This document shows, in pieces, positions 1 to 8,834 of a stretch of 64,000 nt of DNA. Position 1 is the stretch's first letter. Each line of letters begins with the position of its first letter. Source of the DNA: Pseudomonas entomophila (GTDB taxonomy: Bacteria > Pseudomonadota > Gammaproteobacteria > Pseudomonadales > Pseudomonadaceae); NCBI RefSeq assembly GCF_018417595.1, contig NZ_CP070982.1, forward strand, positions 2,009,501 through 2,073,500. Reading direction: 5' to 3'. A program made the translations under genes and the position numbers. The notes beneath the pieces were generated by a model. The model did no database searches. It was given only the letters and a program-made list of their open reading frames with translations, and had not been told where the DNA came from.

Positions 1-604
1 ACACGCCGATGGGGGCCAGGCGCACGATCATGCCCATGATGCGGAACACCACATGGCTCAGTTCGTTGATCAGCCGCGAGATGCCCGAGGCCGATTCACC
101 GACCAGGTTCAGCGCGCTGCCGAACAGCACCGAGAACAGCAGCACCTGGAGGATGTTGTTGTCGGCGAAGGCGCCGACCACCGAAGTCGGGATCAGGTCC
201 ATCAGGAACGTGGCCGTGCCGTGGATGTGCTGGCCGCGCTCGGCGAGGGCTCCGGCATCGGCGCTGGACAGCTGCTCCAGGTGGATGTTGGCGCCGCTGC
301 CGATGCCGCTGCTGAAGGCGAATACCAGGCCGATCACCAGCGCCAGGGTGGTCAGCACTTCGAAGTAGATCACTGACTTGAGGCCGATCCGCCCGACCTT
401 CTTCAAGTCGCCGGCGCCGGAAATGCCGCTGACCACCACGCAGAACACGATCAGGCCGATGAGCATCTTGATCAGCTTGATGAAGCCGTCACCCAGGGGT
501 TTGAGTTGTAGAGAAAGGTCGGGGAAGCTCAGGCCGCAGACGATGCCGAGGGCAAGGCCGAGCACTACCTGGAGGAAGATCGAACGCGAACACCATTTGA
601 GCAT
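1..604 (-). CDS. Dicarboxylate/amino acid:cation symporter (DctA-like), 3' part outside window
   Basis: Inner-membrane secondary transporter of the DAACS family, which takes up C4-dicarboxylates or acidic amino acids with Na+ or H+. The window shows about the first 200 residues; the rest lies to the left. Translation from the ATG at 604 begins MLKWCSRSIFLQVVLGLALG, a hydrophobic N-terminus typical of DctA, followed by further hydrophobic segments (IKLIKMLIGLIVFCVVVSGI, then YFEVLTTLALVIGLVFAF) in the order expected for the family. No strong Shine-Dalgarno is visible before the ATG. The missing C-terminal half holds the substrate-binding region, so the exact substrate cannot be told. Confidence 0.85.
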   Translation of the reverse strand, partial: MLKWCSRSIFLQVVLGLALGIVCGLSFPDLSLQLKPLGDGFIKLIKMLIGLIVFCVVVSGISGAGDLKKVGRIGLKSVIYFEVLTTLALVIGLVFAFSSGIGSGANIHLEQLSSADAGALAERGQHIHGTATFLMDLIPTSVVGAFADNNILQVLLFSVLFGSALNLVGESASGISRLINELSHVVFRIMGMIVRLAPIGV

Positions 605-812
605 GGGAGGAGTCTCTGGTCGGTGTCCTTGCCCCCCAGCCACACGGAGCGAAAGAGTGCAGGACTTAATTATTGTGGTCTTACCGGTTTGTTCACTGCG
701 AGGGCCATGAAACGCCGAAATTTTCGACATTGCAAGGTTTTTTGGCCTGACCGGTATGACCAGTTGTGGTGCGTCGACGGAGAACCTGCTCTAGCGTGGT
801 GCACGGGGGATT

Positions 813-1127
813 TCAGGGTTTGGACAGGGCCTGATCGACGGCAGCGATCAGCTTGCCAAGGTCCTTGGGCGGGGCGTTGTGGATGACGCCGAACAGGTAG
901 GCGCGTTGCTCTTCTTCGTCGTCCGGCTCGGCGAAAAAGACTTTGGGTTTCACCCCCAGCGCTTCGGCGAAGTTCATCAGCGCCTCGATGCTGGGGGTGT
1001 ACGTGCCGGTTTCGAAGCGGCTTATGGTCTTGGGGTCGAAGCCGGTGCGCTCGCCCAGTTGCGCCTGCGTGAGGCTCGCCAGCTTGCGGTAGCGGCGCAG
1101 GGCAGGGCCGAGGCCTGTTCTGGTCAT
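813..1127 (-). CDS. Small XRE-family DNA-binding regulator
   Basis: A 104-residue protein with a Cro/C1-type helix-turn-helix in its N-terminal half (LTQAQLGERTGFDPKTISRFETG, residues about 18-40, shows the QAQLGERTG and ISRFE signature). The C-terminal part is acidic (PDDEEEQ) with a short helical tail and has no recognised domain. It lies on the minus strand between the symporter and the divergent chemoreceptor gene. The 276-bp gap up to the receptor start holds both promoters. A transcriptional regulator is inferred from the domain alone; the target is unknown. Confidence 0.8.
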   Translation of the reverse strand: MTRTGLGPALRRYRKLASLTQAQLGERTGFDPKTISRFETGTYTPSIEALMNFAEALGVKPKVFFAEPDDEEEQRAYLFGVIHNAPPKDLGKLIAAVDQALSKP

Positions 1128-1403
1128 CGCTTAATTCCCATTTAGAATCAAGCACTTAACGATATCTATCGATGCAGTGCAACGCCATGATTCATCACCT
1201 TTATTTGCAAAGTGTGATGGAATTCGTAGAATTCGCCGCTTTGATTGGTCAGCCATTCAAGCAATTGTCCAAGGTGATCCGGCCATCCGCCGGCTTGCGT
1301 GCGCCTGTTGTCGAACATTGGAACTGATCCGGGATGAACGGTTCCGGCGCCCCTGGCCACCGGCCAGGCCACCCGTCGGACCGCCTATGAAGGGAGTCTC
1401 ATC

Positions 1404-2969
1404 GTGCGTCTGAACCTGCCGGTCAATCCGGTCGAGCAAAGCTTTCCCGAGCACCAGCGGCTCATCTCGGCGACCGACACGGCCAGCCTGATCACCTACT
1501 GCAACGCCGAGTTCGCCGCCATCAGCGGCTACAGCCAGGACGAGCTGATCGGCAGCCCGCACAACCTGGTGCGCCACCCGGACATGCCCGAGGCGGTGTT
1601 CGAGCTGATGTGGCAATACCTCAAGGCCGGTCGCAGCTGGATGGGGATCGTCAAGAACCGCTGCCGCAATGGCAATTTCTACTGGGTGAACGCCTACGTC
1701 ACGCCGATCCTGGAGCAGGGCCGGGTGGTCGGCTACGAGTCGGTGCGCGTGCGCCCCAGCCGCGAGCAGATCACCCGGGCCGAAGCGTTGTATGCGCGAT
1801 TGCGCGCGGGCAAGGCGGCGCTGTCACCGGCCCACCGCCTGGCCCTGCTGGCACGCGGCATGACCCTGCCGTTGCTCGGCGGCGCGCTGGCCATTGGCGT
1901 GAATCAGCTGTGGCCGGGCCTGGTGGCTCAAGGCCTGACCCTGGCACTGTTCGCCGCTGTCGGAGCCTGGGCGCAAAGCCGGATTGGCCGTCACCTGCGA
2001 CGCATCGCGGATGGCGCGGGCAACACCTTCAGCGACCCGGTCGCGGCGCTGACCTACAGCGACCTGCCGGGCGCCGCCGGCCAGCTGGAGCTGATCCTGA
2101 TCAGCGAGGAGGCGCGCCTGAAGACCGCGCTGACCCGCCTCAGCGACCTGGCCGCGCAGATGGCCGAGGCCGCCCTGGATGCCGGGCGCTTGTCCCGCGG
2201 TACCGAGTCAGCCTTGCTCGAGCAGCGCGCCGAGACCGACCTGACCGCTACCGCCATGACCGAAATGGCGGCCTCCATCGGCGAGGTCGCCGGCCACGTG
2301 CAACTGACGGCGCAGGAGGCGCACACCGCGCACCTGCTCGCCGAGCAGGGCAGCCAGGTCGCCGATGCCAGCGGCGCGGCGATCCGCGACCTGGCCGGCA
2401 CGGTCGGGCAGATCAACCAGGCGGTCAACGACCTGGCCGGTCAGACCGGTGATATCGCCGAGGCTGCCGGGATGATCCGCGCCATTGCCGAGCAGACCAA
2501 CCTGTTGGCGCTCAATGCCGCGATCGAGGCGGCGCGGGCCGGCGAGCAGGGGCGCGGTTTCGCCGTGGTCGCCGACGAGGTGCGCGCACTGGCGGACAAG
2601 ACCCGCCAGTCCACCCTGCATATCCAGGCGATCATCGACAGCCTGCGCAGCGGCGCCGGGCAGGCGGTGAGCATCGCCAGCCAGGGCCTCGAAGGCGCGG
2701 AGCAGGGGGTCACCCAGGTGGCCCAGGCGCAGCAGGCGCTGCAAGGCATCCGCCAGGCCGTGTTGCGCATCAGCGACATGAGCCAGCAGATGGCGGCGGC
2801 TTCCCAGGAACAGTCGGCGGTGGCCGAGGATGTCTCGCGGCAGATCAACGGCGTGGCCGGTACGGTGCAGCAGAGCGCCCGGCGGGCCAACGCCGCCGCT
2901 TCCCGCGGGGCCGAGCTCGAGCAGGTCTGCGCCGGATTGCGCGCCCTGGTGGAGCGCTTCAACCGCTAG
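1404..2969 (+). CDS. Aer-type methyl-accepting chemotaxis protein (PAS sensor, energy/oxygen taxis)
   Basis: A 521-residue chemoreceptor. Residues about 10-120 form a cytoplasmic PAS domain with the Aer-like pattern [13 protein letters not shown] and [13 protein letters not shown] hydrophobic hairpin follows at about 148-190 ([20 protein letters not shown]), then a long MCP signalling domain with the invariant hairpin tip [19 protein letters not shown] and [12 protein letters not shown]. There is no periplasmic ligand domain, as in Aer, whose PAS binds FAD and reports redox state. The start is GTG with GGGAG 8 nt upstream. The next gene begins 12 bp after the stop, so the pair is probably co-transcribed. 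Confidence 0.9.
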   Translation: MRLNLPVNPVEQSFPEHQRLISATDTASLITYCNAEFAAISGYSQDELIGSPHNLVRHPDMPEAVFELMWQYLKAGRSWMGIVKNRCRNGNFYWVNAYVTPILEQGRVVGYESVRVRPSREQITRAEALYARLRAGKAALSPAHRLALLARGMTLPLLGGALAIGVNQLWPGLVAQGLTLALFAAVGAWAQSRIGRHLRRIADGAGNTFSDPVAALTYSDLPGAAGQLELILISEEARLKTALTRLSDLAAQMAEAALDAGRLSRGTESALLEQRAETDLTATAMTEMAASIGEVAGHVQLTAQEAHTAHLLAEQGSQVADASGAAIRDLAGTVGQINQAVNDLAGQTGDIAEAAGMIRAIAEQTNLLALNAAIEAARAGEQGRGFAVVADEVRALADKTRQSTLHIQAIIDSLRSGAGQAVSIASQGLEGAEQGVTQVAQAQQALQGIRQAVLRISDMSQQMAAASQEQSAVAEDVSRQINGVAGTVQQSARRANAAASRGAELEQVCAGLRALVERFNR

Positions 2970-2981
2970 GGCGGGCAACTT

Positions 2982-4670
2982 ATGGATGATATCTATCGCG
3001 CGGCCGTGGATGCGGCCGCGATCTTTTCCGAGACCGACCTGCGCGGGCGTATCACCTACGTCAACCAGCAGTTCTGCAGTATCTCCGGCTACAGCCGCGA
3101 GGAACTGCTGGGCGCCAACCACCGTATTCTCAACTCCGGGCTGCACGAGCCGGCGTTCTTCCTCGACATGTGGAGCGCCCTGGCGGCCGGTCGGGTGTGG
3201 AAGGGCGAGATCTGCAACCGCGCCAAGGATGGCTCGCTCTACTGGGTCGACAGCACCATGGTGCCGCTGGTCGACCCGCATACCGGCCAAGTGCGCAAGT
3301 ACGTGTCGATCCGCTTCGATGTCACCGAGAAGCGCCAGCTGCTGCACACCTTGCAGTGGCGTGTCGGGCACGACGTGCTGACCGGGCTGCCCAACCGCGC
3401 GTACTTGTCCGACCTGCTCAACCAGGCCCTGGCATTTTCGCGCCGCGAGCGCATCCCGCTGGCGGTGTGCATGCTCGACCTGGATGGTTTCAAGGCGGTC
3501 AACGATGGCTATGGCCACGCCACCGGCGACCTGTTGCTGGTCGAAGTGGCGCAACGCCTGCAGGGCATCCTGCGCGGCGGTGACGCAGTGGCGCGGCTGT
3601 CGGGCGACGAGTTCGTGCTGATCCTGCGCCACATCGAGGGCCCCCGCCAGTTGCATGCCGCATTGCAACGGGTGCTGCTGTCGCTGGCGGCCCCCTACGT
3701 GGTCCGTGAACACGCCCTGACCCTCAGCGCGAGTATCGGCGTGACCCTGTTCCCCCAGGACGACGAGGACGCCGACACCCTGGTGCGTCACGCCGACCAG
3801 GCGATGTACGTGGCCAAGCAGCAAGGGCGCAACCGCTACCACCTGTTCGACGTGTCCCAGGAGCAGGAGCTCAAGGCCACGCACCAGACCGTGGCGCGCG
3901 TGCGCCAGGCCATGCGCCAGGGTGAACTGTGCCTGCACTACCAACCGAAAGTGAACATGCGCAGCGGGCAGGTGATCGGTTTCGAGGCGTTGTTGCGCTG
4001 GATGCACCCCACGAAAGGGCCGGTGCCACCGGGCGAGTTCCTGCCGTTGGTGGAGCAGACCGACCTGATCGTCGAATTGGGCGAGTGGGTTATCGAACAA
4101 GCGCTGGTGCAGCTGGGGCAATGGCGGGAGGAAGGGCGGGGATGGTCCCTGAGTGTCAACATCGCCGCCCGCCAGTTGCAGCGTGGCGACTTTTCCGAGC
4201 GTCTGGCGCAGCTCCTCGAGCGTCACCCTGGCGTGGACCCGGCGCAGCTGGACCTTGAGATCGTCGAGTCGGTGGCCATCGACAACCTGGCGCGGGTCGG
4301 CCACTGCCTGGATGCCTGCCGGGCACTCGGTGTGCGCTTCTCGCTGGACGACTTCGGCACGGGCTACTCATCGCTGAGCTACCTCAAGCGCTTGCCCGCG
4401 CAGACCATCAAGATCGACAAGTCGTTCGTGCGCGACATCCTGCACGACCATGACGACCTGGCCCTCACCGGTGCGGTGATCGGCCTGGCGCGTGCGTTCG
4501 GCCGGGAAGTGATCGCCGAAGGGGTGGAAACCATCGAGCACGGGCGGGTGTTGATGGGGTTGGGATGCGAGCTCGCCCAGGGCTATGGCATTGCGCGGCC
4601 TATGCCGGCAGGTGAGGTGGTCGAGTGGGTGGCAGGCTATCACCAGCCCTCGGAGTGGCTGGCCGGTTGA
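2982..4670 (+). CDS. PAS-GGDEF-EAL dual c-di-GMP enzyme
   Basis: A 562-residue protein that may make and/or break cyclic di-GMP. An N-terminal PAS domain (about 10-120) resembles that of the preceding receptor (GRITYVNQQFCSISGYSREE). The diguanylate cyclase domain (about 130-300) has SGDEF in place of GGDEF; substitutions at the first glycine are usually tolerated. An RGGD motif five residues upstream fits the product-binding I-site. The EAL domain (about 315-555) keeps FEALLRW, DDFGTGYSSL and KIDKSF, so phosphodiesterase activity is likely. No transmembrane segment is seen. It is 12 bp downstream of the Aer-like gene, which suggests joint control of taxis and c-di-GMP. Confidence 0.9.
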   Translation: MDDIYRAAVDAAAIFSETDLRGRITYVNQQFCSISGYSREELLGANHRILNSGLHEPAFFLDMWSALAAGRVWKGEICNRAKDGSLYWVDSTMVPLVDPHTGQVRKYVSIRFDVTEKRQLLHTLQWRVGHDVLTGLPNRAYLSDLLNQALAFSRRERIPLAVCMLDLDGFKAVNDGYGHATGDLLLVEVAQRLQGILRGGDAVARLSGDEFVLILRHIEGPRQLHAALQRVLLSLAAPYVVREHALTLSASIGVTLFPQDDEDADTLVRHADQAMYVAKQQGRNRYHLFDVSQEQELKATHQTVARVRQAMRQGELCLHYQPKVNMRSGQVIGFEALLRWMHPTKGPVPPGEFLPLVEQTDLIVELGEWVIEQALVQLGQWREEGRGWSLSVNIAARQLQRGDFSERLAQLLERHPGVDPAQLDLEIVESVAIDNLARVGHCLDACRALGVRFSLDDFGTGYSSLSYLKRLPAQTIKIDKSFVRDILHDHDDLALTGAVIGLARAFGREVIAEGVETIEHGRVLMGLGCELAQGYGIARPMPAGEVVEWVAGYHQPSEWLAG

Positions 4671-4779
4671 GGTGATGGGCGGCCATGCGCCCCTCCGCCA
4701 GCGTGTAGGTCAGCGTTGCCTGCAAAGCCGTCTCAGCGTTGCGCCGGGTGGCACCTGAGGCGTCGAGCAGCGAGCCTCG

Positions 4780-4818
4780 CGCTGCCCGCCCGGCATGGAT
4801 AGCACCCGGCGGGCAGCG
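4780..4818. terminator. GC-rich hairpin between convergent genes
   Basis: An 11-bp perfect inverted repeat (CGCTGCCCGCC at 4780-4790 with GGCGGGCAGCG at 4808-4818) lies between the convergent PAS-GGDEF-EAL and Lrp genes. There is no clear T-run, so it may act as a bidirectional stop or only as an mRNA 3'-end stabiliser. Confidence 0.4.
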
Positions 4819-4825
4819 TGGAGGT

Positions 4826-5317
4826 TCAAGCCAGGGGCGCCGTACTTTTGACCGCCGCCAGCTCCGGATGGGCGACCAGCTTGTCGATGTGCAACTCGTC
4901 GTTGTTCATCCAGGTCTCGGTCAGTACCCGGTAATGCTCCATGTCGCGGCAGCGCATGCGCAGGCTGTAGTCGAAATGGCCACTGATCAGCTGGCATTCG
5001 TACACCTGCGGGCAGGCCCGCACGGTGGCTTCGAAGGCCTTCTGCGCGGAGCGTCCGCTCTGGTTGGACAGCGCCACCAGCACCAGCAACGACAGGCCGG
5101 GCGAGACCTGTTGCAGGTCGATGATCGCCCCATAGCCGCGGATAACGCCGCGCCGTTCCAGCTTGCGCACCCGTTCCAGGCAGGGCCTGGGCGTCAGGTG
5201 CACGAGGGTGGAGAGCTTTTCATAGGTGATCCTTCCCTGGTGGCGCAGCACGTCGATGATGGCTTCATCGATGCGATCCAGTGGTGCGACTGCGGTGCTA
5301 GTGGCCTTGGTATCCAT
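4826..5317 (-). CDS. Lrp/AsnC-family transcriptional regulator
   Basis: A 163-residue regulator. The N-terminal winged helix (LDRIDEAIIDVLRHQGRITYEKLSTLV, then RPCLERVRKLERRGVIRGYGAII) is the classical AsnC-type HTH. The C-terminal RAM/AsnC effector domain (VLVALSNQ, CPQVYECQLISGHFDYSLRMR) is complete. The ATG at 5317 is the first start in phase with the domain. It lies 13 bp downstream of the ABC ATPase stop on the same strand. The context suggests it senses a basic amino acid and controls the transporter and catabolic genes upstream; that role is inferred. Confidence 0.88.
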   Translation of the reverse strand: MDTKATSTAVAPLDRIDEAIIDVLRHQGRITYEKLSTLVHLTPRPCLERVRKLERRGVIRGYGAIIDLQQVSPGLSLLVLVALSNQSGRSAQKAFEATVRACPQVYECQLISGHFDYSLRMRCRDMEHYRVLTETWMNNDELHIDKLVAHPELAAVKSTAPLA

Positions 5318-5330
5318 ATGCGGCGTGACT

Positions 5331-6149
5331 TCACTTGAGGCGGTTGGAGAGGAACTGCCGCAGGCGCTCGCTCTGTGGCCGGTCGAGGATCTCGGCGCTG
5401 CCGTGCTCTTCGACCAGGCCCTGGTGCAGGAACAGCACCTGGCTCGACACCTGGCGGGCGAACCCCATTTCATGGGTGACCATGAGCATGGTACGTCCTT
5501 CCTCGGCGAGCGTCTGTATCACCTTGAGCACTTCGCCGACCAGCTCCGGGTCGAGGGCCGAGGTGGGCTCGTCGAAGAGGATGATCTCCGGCTCCATGGC
5601 CAGCGCCCGGGCAATGGCCACGCGTTGTTGCTGGCCGCCGGAGAGGAATGCCGGGTACTGCTCGGCGGCGCGCGCCGGCAGGCCGACCTTGTCCAGGTAC
5701 TTGCGGGCACGGGCCTCGGCTTCGCCGGCGCTGACGCCCAGCACCTTGCGCGGCGCCAGGCAGATGTTCTCCAGCACCGTGAGGTGGCTCCACAGGTTGA
5801 AGTGCTGGAACACCATGGCCAGGCGCGTGCGCAAGTTCTGCAACTGGGCTGGTGGCGGGGTGCGGGTGCCGGGGTGTATCTCCAGCGTCTGGCCGTCGAG
5901 GGTGATGCTGCCGGCGTCGGGCTGCTCGAGGAAGTTGATGCAGCGCAGGAAGGTGCTCTTGCCCGAGCCGCTGGCGCCGATCAGGCTGATCACGTCGCCC
6001 TTGCGTGCTTGTAGCGAGACGCCCTTGAGCACCTGGTGTTCGCCATAGTGCTTGTGCAGGCCCTCGACGCTGAGCTTGATGGCGCCGGCATGGGCGCGTT
6101 CTGCCGGGGCCTGTTCGAAGGTGTTGAGTGGCAGTGCGGTAGCAGTCAT
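5331..6149 (-). CDS. ABC transporter ATPase for cationic amino acids (HisP/AotP type)
   Basis: A 272-residue nucleotide-binding subunit of a polar amino-acid importer. It shows Walker A GASGSGKST, the signature LSGGQQQRVAIARAL, Walker B IILFDEPTSALDP and the switch histidine in MLMVTHEMGFARQ. The insert with AMVFQHFNLWSHLTVLENI is typical of HisP and ArtP relatives. The ATG at 6149 has GAGGC 8 nt upstream and gives an N-terminal extension of about 25 residues before the domain. It is the last transporter gene of the minus-strand operon, followed by the Lrp regulator. Confidence 0.93.
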   Translation of the reverse strand: MTATALPLNTFEQAPAERAHAGAIKLSVEGLHKHYGEHQVLKGVSLQARKGDVISLIGASGSGKSTFLRCINFLEQPDAGSITLDGQTLEIHPGTRTPPPAQLQNLRTRLAMVFQHFNLWSHLTVLENICLAPRKVLGVSAGEAEARARKYLDKVGLPARAAEQYPAFLSGGQQQRVAIARALAMEPEIILFDEPTSALDPELVGEVLKVIQTLAEEGRTMLMVTHEMGFARQVSSQVLFLHQGLVEEHGSAEILDRPQSERLRQFLSNRLK

Positions 6150-6153
6150 GAAA

Positions 6154-6867
6154 TCAGCCTCGGGCAGGGACAAGGAAGCGCATCCAGCGGCGCTCGGCCA
6201 GTCGGAACAGGCCGACCAGGGCGAAGGACAGCAGCATGTAGAGCAGGGCGGCCACACCGAAGGCCTGGAAAGTCAGAAAGGTCGCGGCGTTGGCGTCGCG
6301 GGCCACCTTGAGGATGTCGGCGACGGTGGCGGTGAAGGCCAGCGAGGTGGCGTGCAGCATCAGGATCAGTTCGTTGCTGTAGGCCGGCAGCGAGCGGCGC
6401 AGGGCGGCGGGCAGCACCAGGAACAGGTTGAGCTTCCAGCCCTTCAGGCCATAGGCCAGGGCGGCTTCCAGCTCACCAGCCGGCAGGTTGCGGATGGCCC
6501 CGGCGAAGATCTCCACGGTGTAGGCGCAAGTGTTGAGCACGAATGCCAGCAGCGTGCAGTTGAGTGCGTTACGGAAGAACTGGTCGAGCAGGGCGTGCTC
6601 GCGTACCACCTGAAGGCTATAGAGGCCGGTGTAGCAGATCAGCAACTGGATATAGAGCGGTGTGCCGCGGAACACGAAGGTGTACAACTGCACCGGCAGG
6701 CGCAGCCAGGTGTTGCGCGACGCCCGGGCCAGGGAGAGGGGCAGCGAGAGTGCCAGGCCCAGGACCATGCTGGCGACGAACAGCCAGAGGGTCATGGCCA
6801 GCCCCGACAGGCCGTTGCCGTCGCTGTACAGGTAGGCCAGGCCATATTCCTGAAGGAGATCGATCAT
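6154..6867 (-). CDS. ABC transporter permease for cationic amino acids (HisM type)
   Basis: A 237-residue inner-membrane permease of the His/Glu/Gln/Arg family with about five transmembrane segments. The FRGTPLYIQLLICYTGLY segment is characteristic of the HisM branch, and the EAA loop (NLPAGELEAALAYGLKGWK) contacts the ATPase. Its start overlaps the end of the preceding permease by 4 nt (6864-6867), and its stop is 4 bp from the ATPase start, so translation of the three genes is coupled. Confidence 0.92.
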   Translation of the reverse strand: MIDLLQEYGLAYLYSDGNGLSGLAMTLWLFVASMVLGLALSLPLSLARASRNTWLRLPVQLYTFVFRGTPLYIQLLICYTGLYSLQVVREHALLDQFFRNALNCTLLAFVLNTCAYTVEIFAGAIRNLPAGELEAALAYGLKGWKLNLFLVLPAALRRSLPAYSNELILMLHATSLAFTATVADILKVARDANAATFLTFQAFGVAALLYMLLSFALVGLFRLAERRWMRFLVPARG

Positions 6868-7571
6868 CGCGCCAGCTCCTTGATGCCGATGTTGTAGCGC
6901 CGCTCAAGGTAAGTGAGCAGGCGGTTGGAGAGGGTGGTGATGAGCAGGTAGACCAGCCCGGCCAGGCTCAGGAAGAACAGCACGTCGTTGGTGGTCTTGC
7001 CGGCGTTCTGCGCGGCCTTGACCAGGTCGGCAAGGCCGATGATCGACACCAGTGCGGTGGACTTGAGCAGCACCAGCCAGTTGTTGCCCAGCCCCGGCAG
7101 GGCGAAGCGCATCAGTTGCGGGAACAGCACCAGGCGAAAGCGCTGGGCGCGGCTCAGGCCATAGGCGGTGGCCGCCTCCAGCTGTCCGGCCGGCACGCTG
7201 AGGATGGCGCCGCGGAAGTTCTCGGTGAAGTAGGCGCCATAGATGAAACCAAGGGTGATCACCCCGGCGCCGAACGGGTCGATCTCCACGTAGTCCCAGC
7301 CCAGCACCTCGGTCAGATCGTTGAGCCAGATCTGCATGCTGTAGAAGATCAGCAGGATCAGTACCAGGTCGGGGACGCTGCGGATCAGCGTGGTGTAGAG
7401 GGTGGCCGGGAGGCGCAGCAGCGGTGAGCGGGACAACTTGGCGCTGGCGCCGAGCAGGCCGAGCAGCAGGCTCAGGGCCAGTGACAGCAGGGCCAGCTTG
7501 ACGGTCATCCAGGTGCCTTGGGCCAGCAGCGGGCCGAAACCTTGCAGGCCGCTTGTGAGGAAGTCGTGCAT
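6864..7571 (-). CDS. ABC transporter permease for cationic amino acids (HisQ type)
   Basis: A 235-residue permease, partner of the HisM-type subunit. It has several hydrophobic segments (LALLSLALSLLLGLLGA; LVLILLIFYSMQIWL) and the EAA loop SVPAGQLEAATAYGLSRAQ. The ATG at 7571 (MHDFLTSGLQG) is preferred to in-frame codons further upstream, because those lie inside the REP sequence and would add a non-family leader. It is separated from the binding-protein gene by a REP pair. Confidence 0.92.
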   Translation of the reverse strand: MHDFLTSGLQGFGPLLAQGTWMTVKLALLSLALSLLLGLLGASAKLSRSPLLRLPATLYTTLIRSVPDLVLILLIFYSMQIWLNDLTEVLGWDYVEIDPFGAGVITLGFIYGAYFTENFRGAILSVPAGQLEAATAYGLSRAQRFRLVLFPQLMRFALPGLGNNWLVLLKSTALVSIIGLADLVKAAQNAGKTTNDVLFFLSLAGLVYLLITTLSNRLLTYLERRYNIGIKELAR

Positions 7572-7590
7572 GACGGGGTCTCGCGGTGGG

Positions 7591-7673
7591 TTCTTCGCGG
7601 GCAAGCCCGCTCCCACAGGATGTGTGCAGGCCAGAGGCTTTGATTACCTGTGGGAGCGGGCTCGCCCACGAAG
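7591..7673. repeat. Inverted REP pair (P. putida type)
   Basis: Two REP units face each other: TTCTTCGCGGGCAAGCCCGC at 7591-7610 with its continuation to 7619, and the inverted copy CTGTGGGAGCGGGCTCGCCC at 7648-7667 with its continuation to 7673. They lie between the binding-protein and permease genes of one transport operon, where such palindromes commonly lower downstream expression or protect the upstream mRNA. Confidence 0.85.
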
Positions 7674-7687
7674 AGGCCGGTGGGAAC

Positions 7688-8470
7688 TCACTCGTTGTAG
7701 ATGTCCAGTTCGCCGACGTACTTCTTCTGGATCTCGGCGTAGGTGCCATCGGCATGGATCAGGGCGATGCCCTTGTCGAGCAGGGCCTTGAGCTCCGGGT
7801 CGGTCTTGCGCAAGCCCATGGCGATGTCCAGCGGCAGGGTTGGGTCCTTGATTGCCGGGCCGCTCTTGAAGTCGGCACCTTCAGGCTTGGAGAGGAAGTT
7901 GAGCTGGGCCTCGAGCTTGTCGGTGACGGTAGCGTCGAGGCGCCCGTTCATCAGGTCTGCGTAGTTCTGGTCCTGGGCTTGATAGGCCTTTACCTGCGCG
8001 CCCAGCGGCGCCAGCACGGCGCGAGCGTAGGCTTCCTGCAGCGAGCCCTGCAGCACGCCGACCTGCTTGCCCTTGAGCGACTCGACCGTGTCGCCGAAAT
8101 CGGCGGACTTGCGCACGATCACCGAGGTCGGGCTGAGGAACAGTTTGTGTGTGAAGTCGATCTGTTTCAGGCGCGCCGGGGTGACCGCCATCGACGACAT
8201 GATGGCGTCGAACTTGCGCGCACGCAGGGCGGGGATCATGCCGTCGAATTCGTTGTGCACCCAGGTGCATTTGACCTGCAGTTTCAAGCAGATGGCGTTG
8301 CCCAGCTCGATGTCGAAGCCTTGCAGGCTGCCATCGGCGGCGACGGATTCGAAGGGGGGATATTCGGGGTAGACGCCGAAGCGGATCTCGGTCCACTCCT
8401 TGGCGTGGGAAACGGTGGTGGCGCACAACGAGAACAGCAGCACGCCGAGGCGTTTTCGCATGGAGAGCAT
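7688..8470 (-). CDS. Periplasmic Lys/Arg/Orn/His-binding protein
   Basis: A 260-residue solute-binding protein of family 3. A Sec signal peptide (KRLGVLLFSLCATTVSHA) precedes the mature protein, and the ligand-binding pattern RFGVYPEYPPFESVAADGSL and GFDIELGNAICLKL matches HisJ/ArgT relatives. The SMAVTPARLKQIDFT segment carries the conserved arginine that binds the ligand carboxylate. Two starts are possible, ATG at 8470 or at 8461. It is the first gene of the transporter operon and is separated from the permeases by the REP pair. Confidence 0.92.
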   Translation of the reverse strand: MLSMRKRLGVLLFSLCATTVSHAKEWTEIRFGVYPEYPPFESVAADGSLQGFDIELGNAICLKLQVKCTWVHNEFDGMIPALRARKFDAIMSSMAVTPARLKQIDFTHKLFLSPTSVIVRKSADFGDTVESLKGKQVGVLQGSLQEAYARAVLAPLGAQVKAYQAQDQNYADLMNGRLDATVTDKLEAQLNFLSKPEGADFKSGPAIKDPTLPLDIAMGLRKTDPELKALLDKGIALIHADGTYAEIQKKYVGELDIYNE

Positions 8471-8742
8471 GGTCTTGGGTCCCTGGGTGTTGTTATTGGT
8501 AGTAGGGCGATTACCGCGTGTAGGTCCGTCGGTGACTCATGGGTCGGGCTCAGGATGCGCGAGATAGACCGGTTTTTTGTGTCGTTTGCTAGCGCGCTGG
8601 GTGCCGGAATCGGCTGTTAGGTTCCTCGTGGCAGCAGAATCGGCTGTTCCGACAAAGATTTATGGAAGTGCGACAGCGGATTCCGCGTGTCACGCGCGCC
8701 CTGCCGACCACCGTATTAACTCATTGATCTGGCGCGACCTCC

Positions 8743-8825
8743 GTAGGAGCGGCTTTAGCCGCGATCACTCGCGAAGCGGGTGCCAGGCACCGCGTCGCCT
8801 GCATCGCGGCTAAAGCCGCTCCTAC
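8743..8825. repeat. Inverted REP pair in a 364-bp intergenic region
   Basis: GTAGGAGCGGCTTTAGCCGC at 8743-8762 is repeated in inverse orientation at about 8803-8825 (GCGGCTAAAGCCGCTCCTAC), with a loop that itself contains smaller inverted repeats. It occupies the region between ornithine cyclodeaminase and the binding-protein gene (8471-8834). The rest of that gap shows no convincing gene. Confidence 0.9.
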
Positions 8826-8834
8826 AGGGGGCAA

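Noticed and set aside
2208..4304. A 698-codon open frame antisense to the chemoreceptor and c-di-GMP genes
   Set aside because: Low-complexity His/Gln/Arg-rich translation typical of the reverse strand of GC-rich genes, without a ribosome site or domain.
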